Shown here piece after piece: positions 24,934 to 33,012 of a stretch of DNA of 64,000 nt (position 1 is the first letter of the stretch; each line of letters opens with the position of its first letter). This DNA comes from Candidatus Hydrothermarchaeum profundi. Lineage in GTDB: Archaea > Hydrothermarchaeota > Hydrothermarchaeia > Hydrothermarchaeales > Hydrothermarchaeaceae. Where the stretch lies: assembly GCA_002011125.2 (NCBI GenBank), contig MTMF02000009.1, positions 1,332,989 through 1,396,988 on the forward strand. The letters are read 5' to 3'. The notes under the pieces were generated by a model, which saw nothing but the letters and a program-made list of their open reading frames with translations, did no database searches and had not been told where the DNA came from. The position numbers were made by a program, and so were the translations under genes.

Positions 24934-26832
24934 TTAAGCTTTATGTAGCTCTGGCGAAGGCTTATCTATGCCCTGTGGCAGAGGTAGTAGGTCTTTTACT
25001 CTTTCTATTAGACCTTCCTTGTCTCCTTTCCACACAAAGGCTTTTTCTAGGGCCTGAGATAGATTTTTAACAGGTATTATTTCTATGGTCTTTGCTTTCT
25101 TTTTATCTATCATAACATCTTTCATGTTACCTTCCGGTATCACGATCTTTTTAATACCGGCTGAAATTGCTGCTTCTATCTTAGCGTTTACGCCTCCTAC
25201 TGGTAATACATCTCCTCGCACGCTTAGACTACCTGTCATGGCTATAGACTGATCTACCGGTATGTTTTCTAACGCAGATATTACTGCAGTGGCCACAGAT
25301 ATGCTTGCACTGTCTCCTTCTACCCCTTCATAGGTTTGGAGAAACTGTATATGGACATCATATTTTGAGATATCTCTCCCGGTGTGTTTCTTTATTACTG
25401 CGCTAACGTTTTGTATTGCTTCCTTCGCTATTTCTTGCAACTTTCCAGTAGCTATTATCTTCCCCTCCTCTTTACTGTGTGCAGGAGCTACTTCCGCAAC
25501 AATTGGGAGGATAACACCGCTATCACTCCCGATTACAGCGAGACCATTTACTCTACCTATCTCTTCTCCTTCTATCCTGTAAACATTATAGTCTTTCCTG
25601 ATACTTATGTATCTATCTGCAATTTGTTGCTCGAGAGTCCTCGCTATCTTCTTGGCAGTTTTAATATGTTGTGCGGTTACAATTGGTGCGTTCTCGCTTC
25701 TTGCGACATCACCAGCTGCTCGTATAAGTCCACCGAGATTGCGCAACCTAAGGGTTAACTTACCTCGCCTGCCTGACCTTCTCCTAGCTTCCTCTATTAT
25801 CTCTTTTACAGCATCCCTTGAAAAATGAGGTATCTTTTGATCTTTAACTACCTCCTGAGCAACAAATTGAACTAGTTTGTTTCTATTTTCAGGAGTATCC
25901 TCCATTACATCTTTCATGTATATTTCATATCCATATCCTCTAATTCTAGATCTCAATGCGGGATGCATATTTTGGACTGCTTCAAGGTTTCCAGCCGCTA
26001 CTAATATAAAGTCACAGGGCACAGGCTCGGTTCTAACCATTGCACCGCTAGAGCGTTCGCTTCGACCAGTAATTGAAAATTTCTTTTCTTGCATCGCGGT
26101 CAGTAGGTTTTGTTGGGATTCTATCCCTAAAGTGGCTATCTCATCAATGAAGAGAACCCCTTTATTTGCTCTGTGTATTGCTCCAGCTTCAATCAACTCA
26201 TGTGGGGGGGTTTCCAATCCACCGGACTGGAAAGGATCGTGTCTAACATCACCAAAAAGAGCTCCCGCATGGGCTCCAGTGGCATCGATAAAAGGCGCTT
26301 TCTTTTTTTCAGAGTTGTTGATTAGAAGCTTAGGGACCATTACTTCATCTTTGATCTTGATGTATTGTCTGCCCATAAGTAGAAAGACCGAAGCTATGAT
26401 ACCTGCGAATAGTACCATCGGTTGGGCCCCGGGTGCTAGGAAGCCGTAATATAGTACAAGGAATAGGATTGCGAAGAAAAGCATCTTAAACATAGTGTTT
26501 ACAGGAGCCTCTACTTTCCTCTTTTGCTCTCTGAATCGCTCTACTATCTTTTCTCCACTACCTGCTTTTACTACTTCTATTCGAGGATTGTTTTTGTCGG
26601 CAGGGTTCGGATGGACTAGCACATCTTCAAGTTCTTCGGTCGGCAACAGTTCCGACATAGCCATTCCGAGCATACTTTTACCGGTACCTGGCTCACCTAT
26701 CAAGAGGATATGACGTTTTTGTTTCGCTGCTTTCCTGATTATCTCAACTGCATGCTCTTGTCCGATTACTTGATCTATAAGTTTTTTTGGCACTTCGATC
26801 TCTTCGGTTGTCTCGAATTTCATCAACGCCAA
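24934..26832 (-). CDS. lonB: Membrane-anchored ATP-dependent protease LonB
   Basis: A 632-residue archaeal LonB. Walker A is GEPGTGKSMLG. Two membrane helices, inserted in the AAA+ domain near residues 115-155, are the archaeal hallmark. The protease dyad is Ser in EGDSASISVA and Lys in GGVNAKIEAAISAG. It is the main membrane quality-control protease. The TTG start is chosen because GGTGG lies six bases upstream; an ATG three codons later is possible. A TTTAAA box near 26880 serves it, divergent from prs. Confidence 0.95.
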   Translation of the reverse strand: MALMKFETTEEIEVPKKLIDQVIGQEHAVEIIRKAAKQKRHILLIGEPGTGKSMLGMAMSELLPTEELEDVLVHPNPADKNNPRIEVVKAGSGEKIVERFREQKRKVEAPVNTMFKMLFFAILFLVLYYGFLAPGAQPMVLFAGIIASVFLLMGRQYIKIKDEVMVPKLLINNSEKKKAPFIDATGAHAGALFGDVRHDPFQSGGLETPPHELIEAGAIHRANKGVLFIDEIATLGIESQQNLLTAMQEKKFSITGRSERSSGAMVRTEPVPCDFILVAAGNLEAVQNMHPALRSRIRGYGYEIYMKDVMEDTPENRNKLVQFVAQEVVKDQKIPHFSRDAVKEIIEEARRRSGRRGKLTLRLRNLGGLIRAAGDVARSENAPIVTAQHIKTAKKIARTLEQQIADRYISIRKDYNVYRIEGEEIGRVNGLAVIGSDSGVILPIVAEVAPAHSKEEGKIIATGKLQEIAKEAIQNVSAVIKKHTGRDISKYDVHIQFLQTYEGVEGDSASISVATAVISALENIPVDQSIAMTGSLSVRGDVLPVGGVNAKIEAAISAGIKKIVIPEGNMKDVMIDKKKAKTIEIIPVKNLSQALEKAFVWKGDKEGLIERVKDLLPLPQGIDKPSPELHKA

Positions 26833-26845
26833 GCTAAACCACCTT

Positions 26846-26925
26846 CCCTTAGGGGATTTTAATTATTGATTTTCTACTTTAAATACCTTGGGTACCCCCT
26901 CCTTTCTAGGAAATTTTATATATTT
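26846..26925. promoter_or_regulatory. Divergent promoters of lonB and prs
   Basis: Leftward: a GGTATTTAAAGTAG box (plus-strand 26874-26887) about 50 nt from the lonB start, leaving an SD-containing leader. Rightward: ATTTTATATATTT (26912-26924), about 27 nt before ATG 26946, predicting a leaderless prs mRNA. Short palindromes CCCTTAGGG (26847-26855) and GGGTACCC (26890-26897) lie between and could bind a regulator. Confidence 0.5.
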
Positions 26926-26945
26926 TTCAATTATAGCTCTTGGAT

Positions 26946-27806
26946 ATGAGCAGGATAATATTCGGGGGTTCATCATGTGAGGTTCTTGCTAGGGAAGTGG
27001 GATCAGATTTAGAGTTGGGTGTATTGACTATCCGCAAGTTTCCTGACGGTGAGCGTTATATTAGAATCGAGAGCGAGGTGGAAGGTAAGGAATGCATAGT
27101 AATACAGTCAACTAATAGACCGCAGGATGAAAATATTCTGGAGCTATTGGGGGTTCTCAGCACTCTTAGGGACTTAGAAGCAAAACGCATAATAGCAGTT
27201 GTACCTTTCTATGGGTATGGTAGGCAAGACAAAAGGTTTACTCCGGGGGAGTGTGTTACTGCGAAGACAATTGCCCAGTTGATCCAGTTATATTCTGACG
27301 AATTTATAACTATTAACATCCATAAGGAACACATATTGGATTTTTTCGAAATCTCCTCATGTAATTTAGATGCAGGCCCTTTGCTTGGGAGGTATTTTAA
27401 AAACTACGATATGAAGGACCCTTTAGTAATAGGGCCGGATAAAGGAGCATTGAAACTCGCTAAAACGGTTGCAAAAGAGTGTGAATGCGCTTACGATTAT
27501 CTAGAGAAAAAAAGAATAGGCCCCGGAAATGTTGAAATGAAACCTCGGGAAGTGGATGTTAAGGGCAGAGATGTTGTTCTTGTGGATGACATAATAGATT
27601 CTGGCGGCACGATGTTAGAGGCGATGAAGAAGTTAAAAGTAGCTGGTGCTTCAAATATACTAATAGGATGCATCCATCCAGTATTAACGGGTAATATTAT
27701 TACACGGCTCTACTCTTATGGAGCAAAAAAAGTTGTTGCAACCAATACAATTCCAACCCAAATTAGCGAGATATCAGTTGCCTCGTTGATAAGATCCTCT
27801 TTATGA
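26946..27806 (+). CDS. prs: Ribose-phosphate diphosphokinase (PRPP synthetase)
   Basis: A 286-residue enzyme. NxRPQDENILELL, PFYGYGRQDKRF and the PRPP loop VVLVDDIIDSGGTM are all intact. It makes PRPP from ribose-5-phosphate and ATP for nucleotide synthesis. I placed the start at ATG 26946, in agreement with a leaderless transcript from the TATA box at 26912; TTG 26940 is an alternative adding two residues. It overlaps coaD as ATGA. Confidence 0.94.
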   Translation: MSRIIFGGSSCEVLAREVGSDLELGVLTIRKFPDGERYIRIESEVEGKECIVIQSTNRPQDENILELLGVLSTLRDLEAKRIIAVVPFYGYGRQDKRFTPGECVTAKTIAQLIQLYSDEFITINIHKEHILDFFEISSCNLDAGPLLGRYFKNYDMKDPLVIGPDKGALKLAKTVAKECECAYDYLEKKRIGPGNVEMKPREVDVKGRDVVLVDDIIDSGGTMLEAMKKLKVAGASNILIGCIHPVLTGNIITRLYSYGAKKVVATNTIPTQISEISVASLIRSSL

Positions 27807-28249
27807 AATTCAAGAAGGTTGTTGTTGGAGGAAGCTTCGATCATTTACATAAGGGGCATAAGGCTTTGCTTGAGAAAGCTTTTGAGTTAGGCGAGAAGGT
27901 TATAATAGGACTTACCTCTGATGAGATGGTTAATAAGCCTCTTCAGCCATATGGCCATAGAAAAAAGAGGCTGGAGGAGTACTTGTCTAATTTTAACTAT
28001 GAGCTAATTAAACTCAATGACCCTTACGGGATAGCAGTAGAAGATCCTGAGGTTGATGCTATCGTGGTTTCTGAGGAAACTTTAGAGAGAGCGAAGGAAA
28101 TAAACCAAATGAGAAATGAGAAAGGTCTTAAGAGACTGGAGGTAATAGTTGTTCCTATAGTGCTTGCAGAAGATGGTAAGCCTATCTCGTCTACTAGGAT
28201 TAGAAAAGGTGAAATTAACGCTGATGGAGAAATAATAAGAGAAAATTGA
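27803..28249 (+). CDS. coaD: Phosphopantetheine adenylyltransferase (archaeal type)
   Basis: A 148-residue nucleotidyltransferase. VVGGSFDHLHKGHKALLEKAF holds the HxGH catalytic motif and ISSTRIRKGEI the second nucleotide-binding motif (ISSTRI). It adenylates 4'-phosphopantetheine in CoA synthesis. ATGA overlap with prs. Confidence 0.92.
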   Translation: MKFKKVVVGGSFDHLHKGHKALLEKAFELGEKVIIGLTSDEMVNKPLQPYGHRKKRLEEYLSNFNYELIKLNDPYGIAVEDPEVDAIVVSEETLERAKEINQMRNEKGLKRLEVIVVPIVLAEDGKPISSTRIRKGEINADGEIIREN

Positions 28250-28335
28250 GCTATATCCTAATAAGCTTTAGCTTAGTTTATCTGTTTCGGAAATTAAACT
28301 ATTTTTGCTCTAACGTAGGCTCTCTTCACTACAAT

Positions 28336-28351
28336 AACATTTATATATTTT
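28336..28351 (+). promoter_or_regulatory. TATA box of the CBS gene pair
   Basis: AACATTTATATATTTT is centred about 25 nt before ATG 28370, predicting a leaderless mRNA for the first CBS gene. The preceding 85 bp after coaD are AT-rich and non-coding. Confidence 0.55.
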
Positions 28352-28369
28352 TCTTGGGAGTATTCCTCC

Positions 28370-28786
28370 ATGAATTCAGCTTTTGATAAGAGAGTGAAGG
28401 ATGTGATGAGTAGGGGTGTAGTTACCGTGAGGTTTGACGCCCCTCTCAGAGAAGTTATTCGAAAAATGGCAGAGGCAGATGTGTCTGCGGTTATAGCAGT
28501 TGATGGCGAGTCAGAGATAATGGGGACAATCTCTTCAATTGATGTTATAAAATATCTAAAAAGCAGACCGCCTGAGGATTTAAAGAAGGCTGTTGCTGAG
28601 GACGTTATGACTCCTACTATACATATTGAGCCTAATAAGACTTTGAAGGATGCTGCTGAGATCATGATTGGTAAGAGGATTCACAGGTTGGTTGTGCTTC
28701 ATCCTCATCAGGTCGCTGGCAATCGGCCAGTTGGAGTCCTATCGATTACAGACATTATAAGAGAAGTTAAGAATAGCATAATGTGA
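28370..28786 (+). CDS. CBS-pair protein (copy A)
   Basis: A 138-residue Bateman-module protein: the first CBS from KDVMSRGVVTVRFD, the second from VAEDVMTPTIHIE, ending VGVLSITDIIREVK. A loop HPHQVAGNRPVG interrupts the final strand pair. It is a tandem paralogue of the next gene, with two blocks of perfect DNA identity. Ligand and partner unknown. Confidence 0.88.
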   Translation: MNSAFDKRVKDVMSRGVVTVRFDAPLREVIRKMAEADVSAVIAVDGESEIMGTISSIDVIKYLKSRPPEDLKKAVAEDVMTPTIHIEPNKTLKDAAEIMIGKRIHRLVVLHPHQVAGNRPVGVLSITDIIREVKNSIM

Positions 28787-29179
28787 GATTATAAATGAGG
28801 TTTTGATATGTATTCGGCTTTTGCGAGGAAAGTTAGAGATGTGATGAGTAGGGGTGTAGTTACCGTGAGGTTTGACGCCCCTTTAAAGGAGGCCGTAAGG
28901 ATTATGGCAGATGCGGATGTTACCGCTATAATAGCGGTAGATGATAGGGGAGAAATAATGGGCGTGGTTTCTTCAATTGATGTAGTAAAATACCTTAAAG
29001 ATAGAACTCCTGAGGAACTGGACACCGCGGTAGTTGAAGATGTTATGACACCCTCAGTGATACAGGTTGAGCCTAATAAGACTTTGAAGGATGCTGCTGA
29101 GATCATGATTGGTAAGAGGATTCACAGGTTGGTTGTGCTTCATCCTCATCAGGTCGCTGGCAATCGGCCAGTTGGAGTC
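28626..29179. repeat. 113-bp perfect direct repeat between the CBS paralogues
   Basis: Bases 28626-28738 and 29067-29179 are identical over 113 bp. A second identical block of 45 bp lies at 28400-28444 and 28838-28882. The about 180 bp between the blocks differ clearly in both copies. Confidence 0.9.
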
Positions 29180-29227
29180 ATTTCAACGACGGATCTTATT
29201 AGGGAATTAAATAAAACTATCGACTAA
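28808..29227 (+). CDS. CBS-pair protein (copy B)
   Basis: A 139-residue paralogue of the preceding gene, starting at ATG 28808. The N-terminal (RDVMSRGVVTVRFDAPLKEA) and C-terminal (KTLKDAAEIMIGKRIHRLVV) parts are identical or nearly identical to copy A, whereas the middle has diverged. The stop codon is two bases before tRNA-Val. GAGGTTTTGAT precedes the start. Confidence 0.88.
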   Translation: MYSAFARKVRDVMSRGVVTVRFDAPLKEAVRIMADADVTAIIAVDDRGEIMGVVSSIDVVKYLKDRTPEELDTAVVEDVMTPSVIQVEPNKTLKDAAEIMIGKRIHRLVVLHPHQVAGNRPVGVISTTDLIRELNKTID

Positions 29228-29229
29228 GG

Positions 29230-29302
29230 GGGCCCGTGGTCTAGTGGTTATGACGCCACGCTTACAACGTGGAGGTCGGGAGTTCAATTCTCCCCGGGCC
29301 CA
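29230..29302 (+). tRNA. tRNA-Val (TAC)
   Basis: A 73-nt cloverleaf: acceptor GGGCCCG/CGGGCCC, anticodon stem CCACG/CGTGG with loop CTTACAA (TAC), T arm GGGAG-TTCAATT-CTCCC, discriminator A, CCA not encoded. It begins two bases after the CBS stop codon. A T-rich TTTCTTTTTG follows. Confidence 0.95.
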
Positions 29303-29365
29303 TTTCTTTTTGTTCAAATATTTGGGGTTATTTTTTTCTTTTGTAAATTTTGTTATCTAATATAC

Positions 29366-29557
29366 CTACCTATATCTTAATTGTAGTGCGATTGATGTTA
29401 AGAATTTAAATACTCCTGCGATTATGACCACTATTCCTGTAATATATGAGGCCCTTGCAGCTATACTATTGCCAGTTCCAATAAAATTCATTGTAATCCC
29501 TAGAACAACCAGTGAGACACCGAGGATAATCTCTACCAAGCCAAGCCTTCTAAGCAT
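29366..29557 (-). CDS. Small two-helix membrane protein
   Basis: A 63-residue protein with two strongly hydrophobic helices (about residues 8-27 and 36-57) separated by a polar loop with GTGNS. No family recognised. Minus-strand TTTAAATTTAG about 25 nt upstream of the ATG would give a leaderless mRNA. It is divergent from the third CBS gene. A real gene is likely but not certain. Confidence 0.5.
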   Translation of the reverse strand: MLRRLGLVEIILGVSLVVLGITMNFIGTGNSIAARASYITGIVVIIAGVFKFLTSIALQLRYR

Positions 29558-29624
29558 TAAAAAAATATATACCTCTAAATTTAAAAAACTTGTGTGTTTA
29601 ATTATTAAGCGGGTGATATTATCT

Positions 29625-30017
29625 ATGAGTAAAAAAGTTAGAGATGTGATGACTTATGGTGTAATAGCTGTTAATTTTTCTACTCCTGTAACTCAGGTTA
29701 TAAAAAAACTAGTAAAGGAAAATATTTCTGGGCTAGTGGTAGTTGACAATGCGGGGGACATGATTGGGGTGATCTCAGCTCTCGATGTATTCAAGATAAT
29801 GAATGAGGGAGATAAAAGCTGGGAGTTTGTGGCTGAAGATATTATGACTCCTTTTACTATAAGCATCACCCCTGACGTAGATATTGAGGAAGCAGCTAGG
29901 ATGATGCTCCAACACGATATTCATAGGTTAATTGTAACAGAATCTCCCTCTAGAAAAAAGCCTATAGGAATTATTTCTTCAACCGATATACTCAGGGAAT
30001 TTGGGAGGATGGTATAG
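29625..30017 (+). CDS. CBS-pair protein (third copy)
   Basis: A 130-residue Bateman-module protein. ATG 29625 is chosen because GGGTGAT lies at 29611-29617; it gives MSKKVRDVMTYGVIAV. The second CBS starts AEDIMTPFTISI and the protein ends IISSTDILREFGRMV. It is related to the two CBS genes before tRNA-Val but without blocks of DNA identity. The 3' end overlaps the methyltransferase if the latter begins at ATA 30014. Confidence 0.88.
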   Translation: MSKKVRDVMTYGVIAVNFSTPVTQVIKKLVKENISGLVVVDNAGDMIGVISALDVFKIMNEGDKSWEFVAEDIMTPFTISITPDVDIEEAARMMLQHDIHRLIVTESPSRKKPIGIISSTDILREFGRMV

Positions 30018-30508
30018 TTTTCACGAGCGAGATTTATTCGGATTGGATGAAGAATGCTCAAGAAACAAAAATAAAGGACATACTCAAAAAAGTGAAACCG
30101 GAGGGTAGGGTACTGGATATAGGCGCAGGACCGGGATTTTTAAGCCAGTTTGTCCCAGTATTATCAGTAGATATCGATCTTCCTAATCTAAAGAAGGCTA
30201 AAGGGGCTAGGATACTGGCTGATGGAAGAAATTTACCTTTTAAGGATGAATGCTTTTCAACCATATTTTGCATTGATACATTCCATCTTTTAGATAACTC
30301 TGATGAACTCATGAGGGTCTTAAAGCCTAACGGAAAGGCAGTAATTTCTGCATACTGTAATAAATATACTAGAATAGAAAAACTCAAGGCCTTGGAGTCT
30401 GTATTTAACAATTATAAGATCGTAAGTAAATTTATTGTGGGTAAAGAAGAACTGGATGCAGTAGTGGTAGTAGAAAAACATAAAAACGAGTTGAGGAAAG
30501 GGATATAA
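30014..30508 (+). CDS. Class I SAM-dependent methyltransferase, probable AUA start
   Basis: A small Rossmann-fold methyltransferase: RVLDIGAGPGFL (motif I), SVDIDLPNL (motif II), LADGRNLPFKDECF and VLKPNGKAVIS. The first ATG (30047) cuts off an apparent N-terminal segment VFTSEIYSDW that fits the Y-x-x-W start common in this family. ATA 30014 has GGGAGG five bases upstream and overlaps the previous stop as ATAG. I extend the gene to ATA; the ATG version is 153 residues. Substrate unknown. Confidence 0.75.
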   Translation: MVFTSEIYSDWMKNAQETKIKDILKKVKPEGRVLDIGAGPGFLSQFVPVLSVDIDLPNLKKAKGARILADGRNLPFKDECFSTIFCIDTFHLLDNSDELMRVLKPNGKAVISAYCNKYTRIEKLKALESVFNNYKIVSKFIVGKEELDAVVVVEKHKNELRKGI

Positions 30509-30512
30509 ATCT

Positions 30513-30586
30513 GCGGCCGTAGTCCAGCCTGGTTAAGACATCTGCCTGCCACGCAGACGACCCGGGTTCAAATCCCGGCGGCCGCA
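30513..30586 (+). tRNA. tRNA-Gly (GCC)
   Basis: A 74-nt cloverleaf: acceptor GCGGCCG/CGGCCGC, anticodon stem TCTGC/GCAGA with loop CTGCCAC (GCC), T arm CCGGG-TTCAAAT-CCCGG, discriminator A, no CCA. It starts four bases after the methyltransferase stop; a TATA-like ACATAAAAAC (30478-30487) inside that gene is at the right distance. Confidence 0.95.
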
Positions 30587-30607
30587 TTCATCTTTTGAGG
30601 AAGGCTT

Positions 30608-31111
30608 ATGAAAAACTCCAAAGTAATATTAGTAGCACTTGTATTGGTTGCATTTACCTATGGGTTTATCTCTTCTCAGACCGAGAAGAAAGAGGTAAAT
30701 ACATCGTATGGGGAATTGATCCAAGAATTTGCGAAAGAAGGAATCATTGTTGAAGATTTTTATGTGACCACCGGAGAAGAGGTGAGGAAAGCTTTCAATT
30801 CAACAGTAGTCCCAGATGAGGCGCAGGTTATTTTCGTTATCTACCGTACTTCGTCGAATGAATCAGATGAAGAATACATGAAGGGTCATGTTAAAGTAAT
30901 ATATGGTATATTAGATGCGTATCCGGCTATTGATGGAGTATTAGTATGGGATGCCACTTATTCTAGCTTCACAGATATTGCAATGATAATATATGCAGAA
31001 AAGAATCTAGCTCTTAAAATAAGAAACACGACTAAAAGCTATGAAGAGCTTTTAAATAATTTTCAACTAATAGAGTTTAGTTCAAATAGATTTATAAATG
31101 AGGGTATGTAA
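30608..31111 (+). CDS. Exported or membrane-anchored protein of unknown function
   Basis: A 167-residue protein with an N-terminal signal/anchor helix (residues 5-21) after a KNSK start, then a soluble extracytoplasmic domain with acidic and Asn/Thr-rich stretches and several N-glycosylation sequons (NTS, NST, NES, NTT). GAGGAAGG precedes the ATG. It overlaps rnp4 by one base and so heads the translation cluster. No family recognised. Confidence 0.75.
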   Translation: MKNSKVILVALVLVAFTYGFISSQTEKKEVNTSYGELIQEFAKEGIIVEDFYVTTGEEVRKAFNSTVVPDEAQVIFVIYRTSSNESDEEYMKGHVKVIYGILDAYPAIDGVLVWDATYSSFTDIAMIIYAEKNLALKIRNTTKSYEELLNNFQLIEFSSNRFINEGM

Positions 31112-31437
31112 TGAGGCGTAAGACAACAAAGTCTATAGCCAGAGAGAGAATTGAGATACTAATGCAGAGAGCAGAGAAGATTTTTCATGAAGACAAGGAA
31201 AGAGCAGACCGCTATGCGCATTTGGCAAGGAAAATAGCGATGAGATGCACATTGCGATTTCCTAGAAAATGGAAACGTAGGATATGCAAAAATTGCAAAT
31301 CCTTCCTGGTGCCAGGAGCAAACTGCAGGGTAAGGCTTTATAGGAGCACAGTATTTATAACCTGTCTCGAATGCGGAAAATCTTATAAGTACCCCTATAA
31401 GAGAGAAAAGAAGATAAAAAGAAGATTAAAGGCTTAA
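31111..31437 (+). CDS. rnp4: RNase P protein component 4 (Rpp21/Rpr2)
   Basis: A 108-residue protein with a zinc ribbon formed by CKNCKSF...CRVRL and CLECGKSY, and a basic N-terminal helical region (ARKIAMRCTLRFPRKWKRR). Archaeal Rpp21 binds the specificity domain of RNase P RNA together with Rpp29. The ATG shares a base with the previous stop. It is followed by eS19, as in many archaea. Confidence 0.9.
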   Translation: MRRKTTKSIARERIEILMQRAEKIFHEDKERADRYAHLARKIAMRCTLRFPRKWKRRICKNCKSFLVPGANCRVRLYRSTVFITCLECGKSYKYPYKREKKIKRRLKA

Positions 31438-31482
31438 AATTATTTGCAATTGTCAAAAATATATGGAAAAGGAGGATTTAAT

Positions 31483-31920
31483 ATGACAAAGGTCTATGAT
31501 GTTCCAGCATCGATTCTCATAAATAGGGTTTCTGAAGAACTCAAAAAGATAGAGAACATTAAACAGCCGGATTGGGCAGCTTATGTTAAGACTGGAGCTG
31601 ATAGAGAGAAAGCACCTGAGAATGAGGACTGGTGGTATACTAGAAGTGCCTCGATACTAAGGAAGATATACATTTATGGTCCAGTGGGGATCCCTACTTT
31701 AAGAAGACTCTATGGCGGGAAGAAAAATATGGGGTATAAGCCGGAGAGAAAAAGAGGAGGAAGCGGGTCTGTGATAAGTGAGATCTTGAAGCAGCTTGAG
31801 GAAGCCGGTTTAGTTGAGAAGACTGATAAAGGTAGAGTACTTACTAATAAAGGGATATCTTTTATGGACCGTATTTCTCATCAGATAAAGAAAGAGATTC
31901 CAGAGCTCAGTAAATACTAA
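31483..31920 (+). CDS. rps19e: Ribosomal protein eS19
   Basis: A 145-residue protein: VYDVPASILINRVSEEL, then DWWYTRSASILRKIYIYGPVGIP and a winged-helix C-terminus (ISEILKQLEEAGLVEKTDKGRVLT). ATG 31483 is chosen because AAGGAGG lies directly upstream; an upstream in-frame TTG at 31444 lacks an SD. It is a structural component of the 30S subunit. Confidence 0.95.
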   Translation: MTKVYDVPASILINRVSEELKKIENIKQPDWAAYVKTGADREKAPENEDWWYTRSASILRKIYIYGPVGIPTLRRLYGGKKNMGYKPERKRGGSGSVISEILKQLEEAGLVEKTDKGRVLTNKGISFMDRISHQIKKEIPELSKY

Positions 31921-31936
31921 AGGTAAGGGGTTCTGT

Positions 31937-32263
31937 ATGGGTGAGGATATAGAAGAGCTAAAAAGGAAAAAACTGGAGGAGCTTCAACGTAGACTAGCTG
32001 AAGAAAGTGCTAGAGAGGAAGAGAGAAGGCAGATCGAGGTACAGAAGCGCTCCATATTGATGGCGATTCTCACTCCAGAGGCTCGCAGCAGGCTAGCTAA
32101 TATCAGGCTTGCTAAACCAGAGTTTGCAGCACAGATTGAGAGTCTCCTCATACAGCTTGCTCAGGCAGGGAGAATCCAGCAACAGATTACAGACGAGCAG
32201 CTAAAGAGCATCCTCGCTAGATTATCAGAAAAGAAAAAAGAATTTAGGATAAGGCGAATATGA
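31937..32263 (+). CDS. PDCD5-family DNA-binding protein
   Basis: A 108-residue PDCD5/TFAR19 homologue: a charged N-terminal helix (LKRKKLEELQRRLAEE) and a three-helix core (ILTPEARSRLANIRLAKPEFA...). Members bind nucleic acid; the cellular role in archaea is unsettled. It is found between eS19 and the eL39/eL31 genes in many archaeal genomes, as here. Confidence 0.9.
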   Translation: MGEDIEELKRKKLEELQRRLAEESAREEERRQIEVQKRSILMAILTPEARSRLANIRLAKPEFAAQIESLLIQLAQAGRIQQQITDEQLKSILARLSEKKKEFRIRRI

Positions 32264-32264
32264 A

Positions 32265-32843
32265 ATGGAGGTCACTGTGCTTTATAGTGGGGGAAAGGAT
32301 AGTTCTTTGGCCGCATATATTTTAAATAAGCTGGGATATGAGATCCGCTTATTAAATGCTAACTTCGGTATCCTTGATTCGTGGAGGCATGCAGAAGAAG
32401 CTGCATATGCAATTGGATTCGATTTCGAGGTTAAAAAATTTGAAAGAAAAATCGTGATGGAAGCATTAGAGATGATCTTACAGGATGGGTATCCAAGAAG
32501 AGGGATAAATTATATCCACAGGAGAGTGCTAGAAGAGGTTGCAAAGGAATATGATATAATAGCTGACGGGACAAGAAGAGACGATAAAGCACCCTGTCTT
32601 GATTTAAGCGAGATTAGGAGCATTGAAGATAGATATGATATCGAATATATTGCTCCCCTCCGCGGAATAGGATATAAAACCCTCAATTCATTAGCTAGGA
32701 TGTGTTATGAATTTGAAGAAGGAAACGCTCTGTTAAAAGGCGATTATGAGAGCGAGATTAGATATTTACTTAAAAGCGAGGGAAAAAAAGAAGAAGACTA
32801 TTTCCCAAAACATATTCAAACTAAAGTAATACGGAGGATATGA
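32265..32843 (+). CDS. PP-loop ATPase of the tRNA-modification/thiolation superfamily
   Basis: A 192-residue protein with the ATP-pyrophosphatase loop YSGGKDSSLAAY at the N-terminus and IADGTRRDDKAP further on. It is shorter than ThiI or TtuA and lacks their zinc ribbons. Members adenylate substrates such as tRNA bases; the substrate here is unknown. It starts one base after the PDCD5 gene and sits in a translation operon, which favours an RNA substrate. Confidence 0.8.
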   Translation: MEVTVLYSGGKDSSLAAYILNKLGYEIRLLNANFGILDSWRHAEEAAYAIGFDFEVKKFERKIVMEALEMILQDGYPRRGINYIHRRVLEEVAKEYDIIADGTRRDDKAPCLDLSEIRSIEDRYDIEYIAPLRGIGYKTLNSLARMCYEFEEGNALLKGDYESEIRYLLKSEGKKEEDYFPKHIQTKVIRRI

Positions 32844-32846
32844 AAA

Positions 32847-32999
32847 GTGTCTAAAGTAGAGTTACCTCGGAAGATCAGAATGGCGAAAGCAATAAGGCAA
32901 AATAGACCAGTTCCGATTTGGGTTATTGCAAAAACCCTTAGAAATGTAAGAACTCATCCCAAGAGGAGATACTGGCGTAGAAGTAAACTTAAAGTATGA
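32847..32999 (+). CDS. rpl39e: Ribosomal protein eL39
   Basis: A 50-residue basic protein encoded from GTG 32847 with GGAGG upstream. [14 protein letters not shown] and the C-terminal [11 protein letters not shown] are characteristic of eL39, which lines the peptide exit tunnel. Its position before eL31 and aIF6 is conserved in archaea. Confidence 0.93.
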   Translation: MSKVELPRKIRMAKAIRQNRPVPIWVIAKTLRNVRTHPKRRYWRRSKLKV

Positions 33000-33012
33000 G
33001 GGTGCTGGAAAA

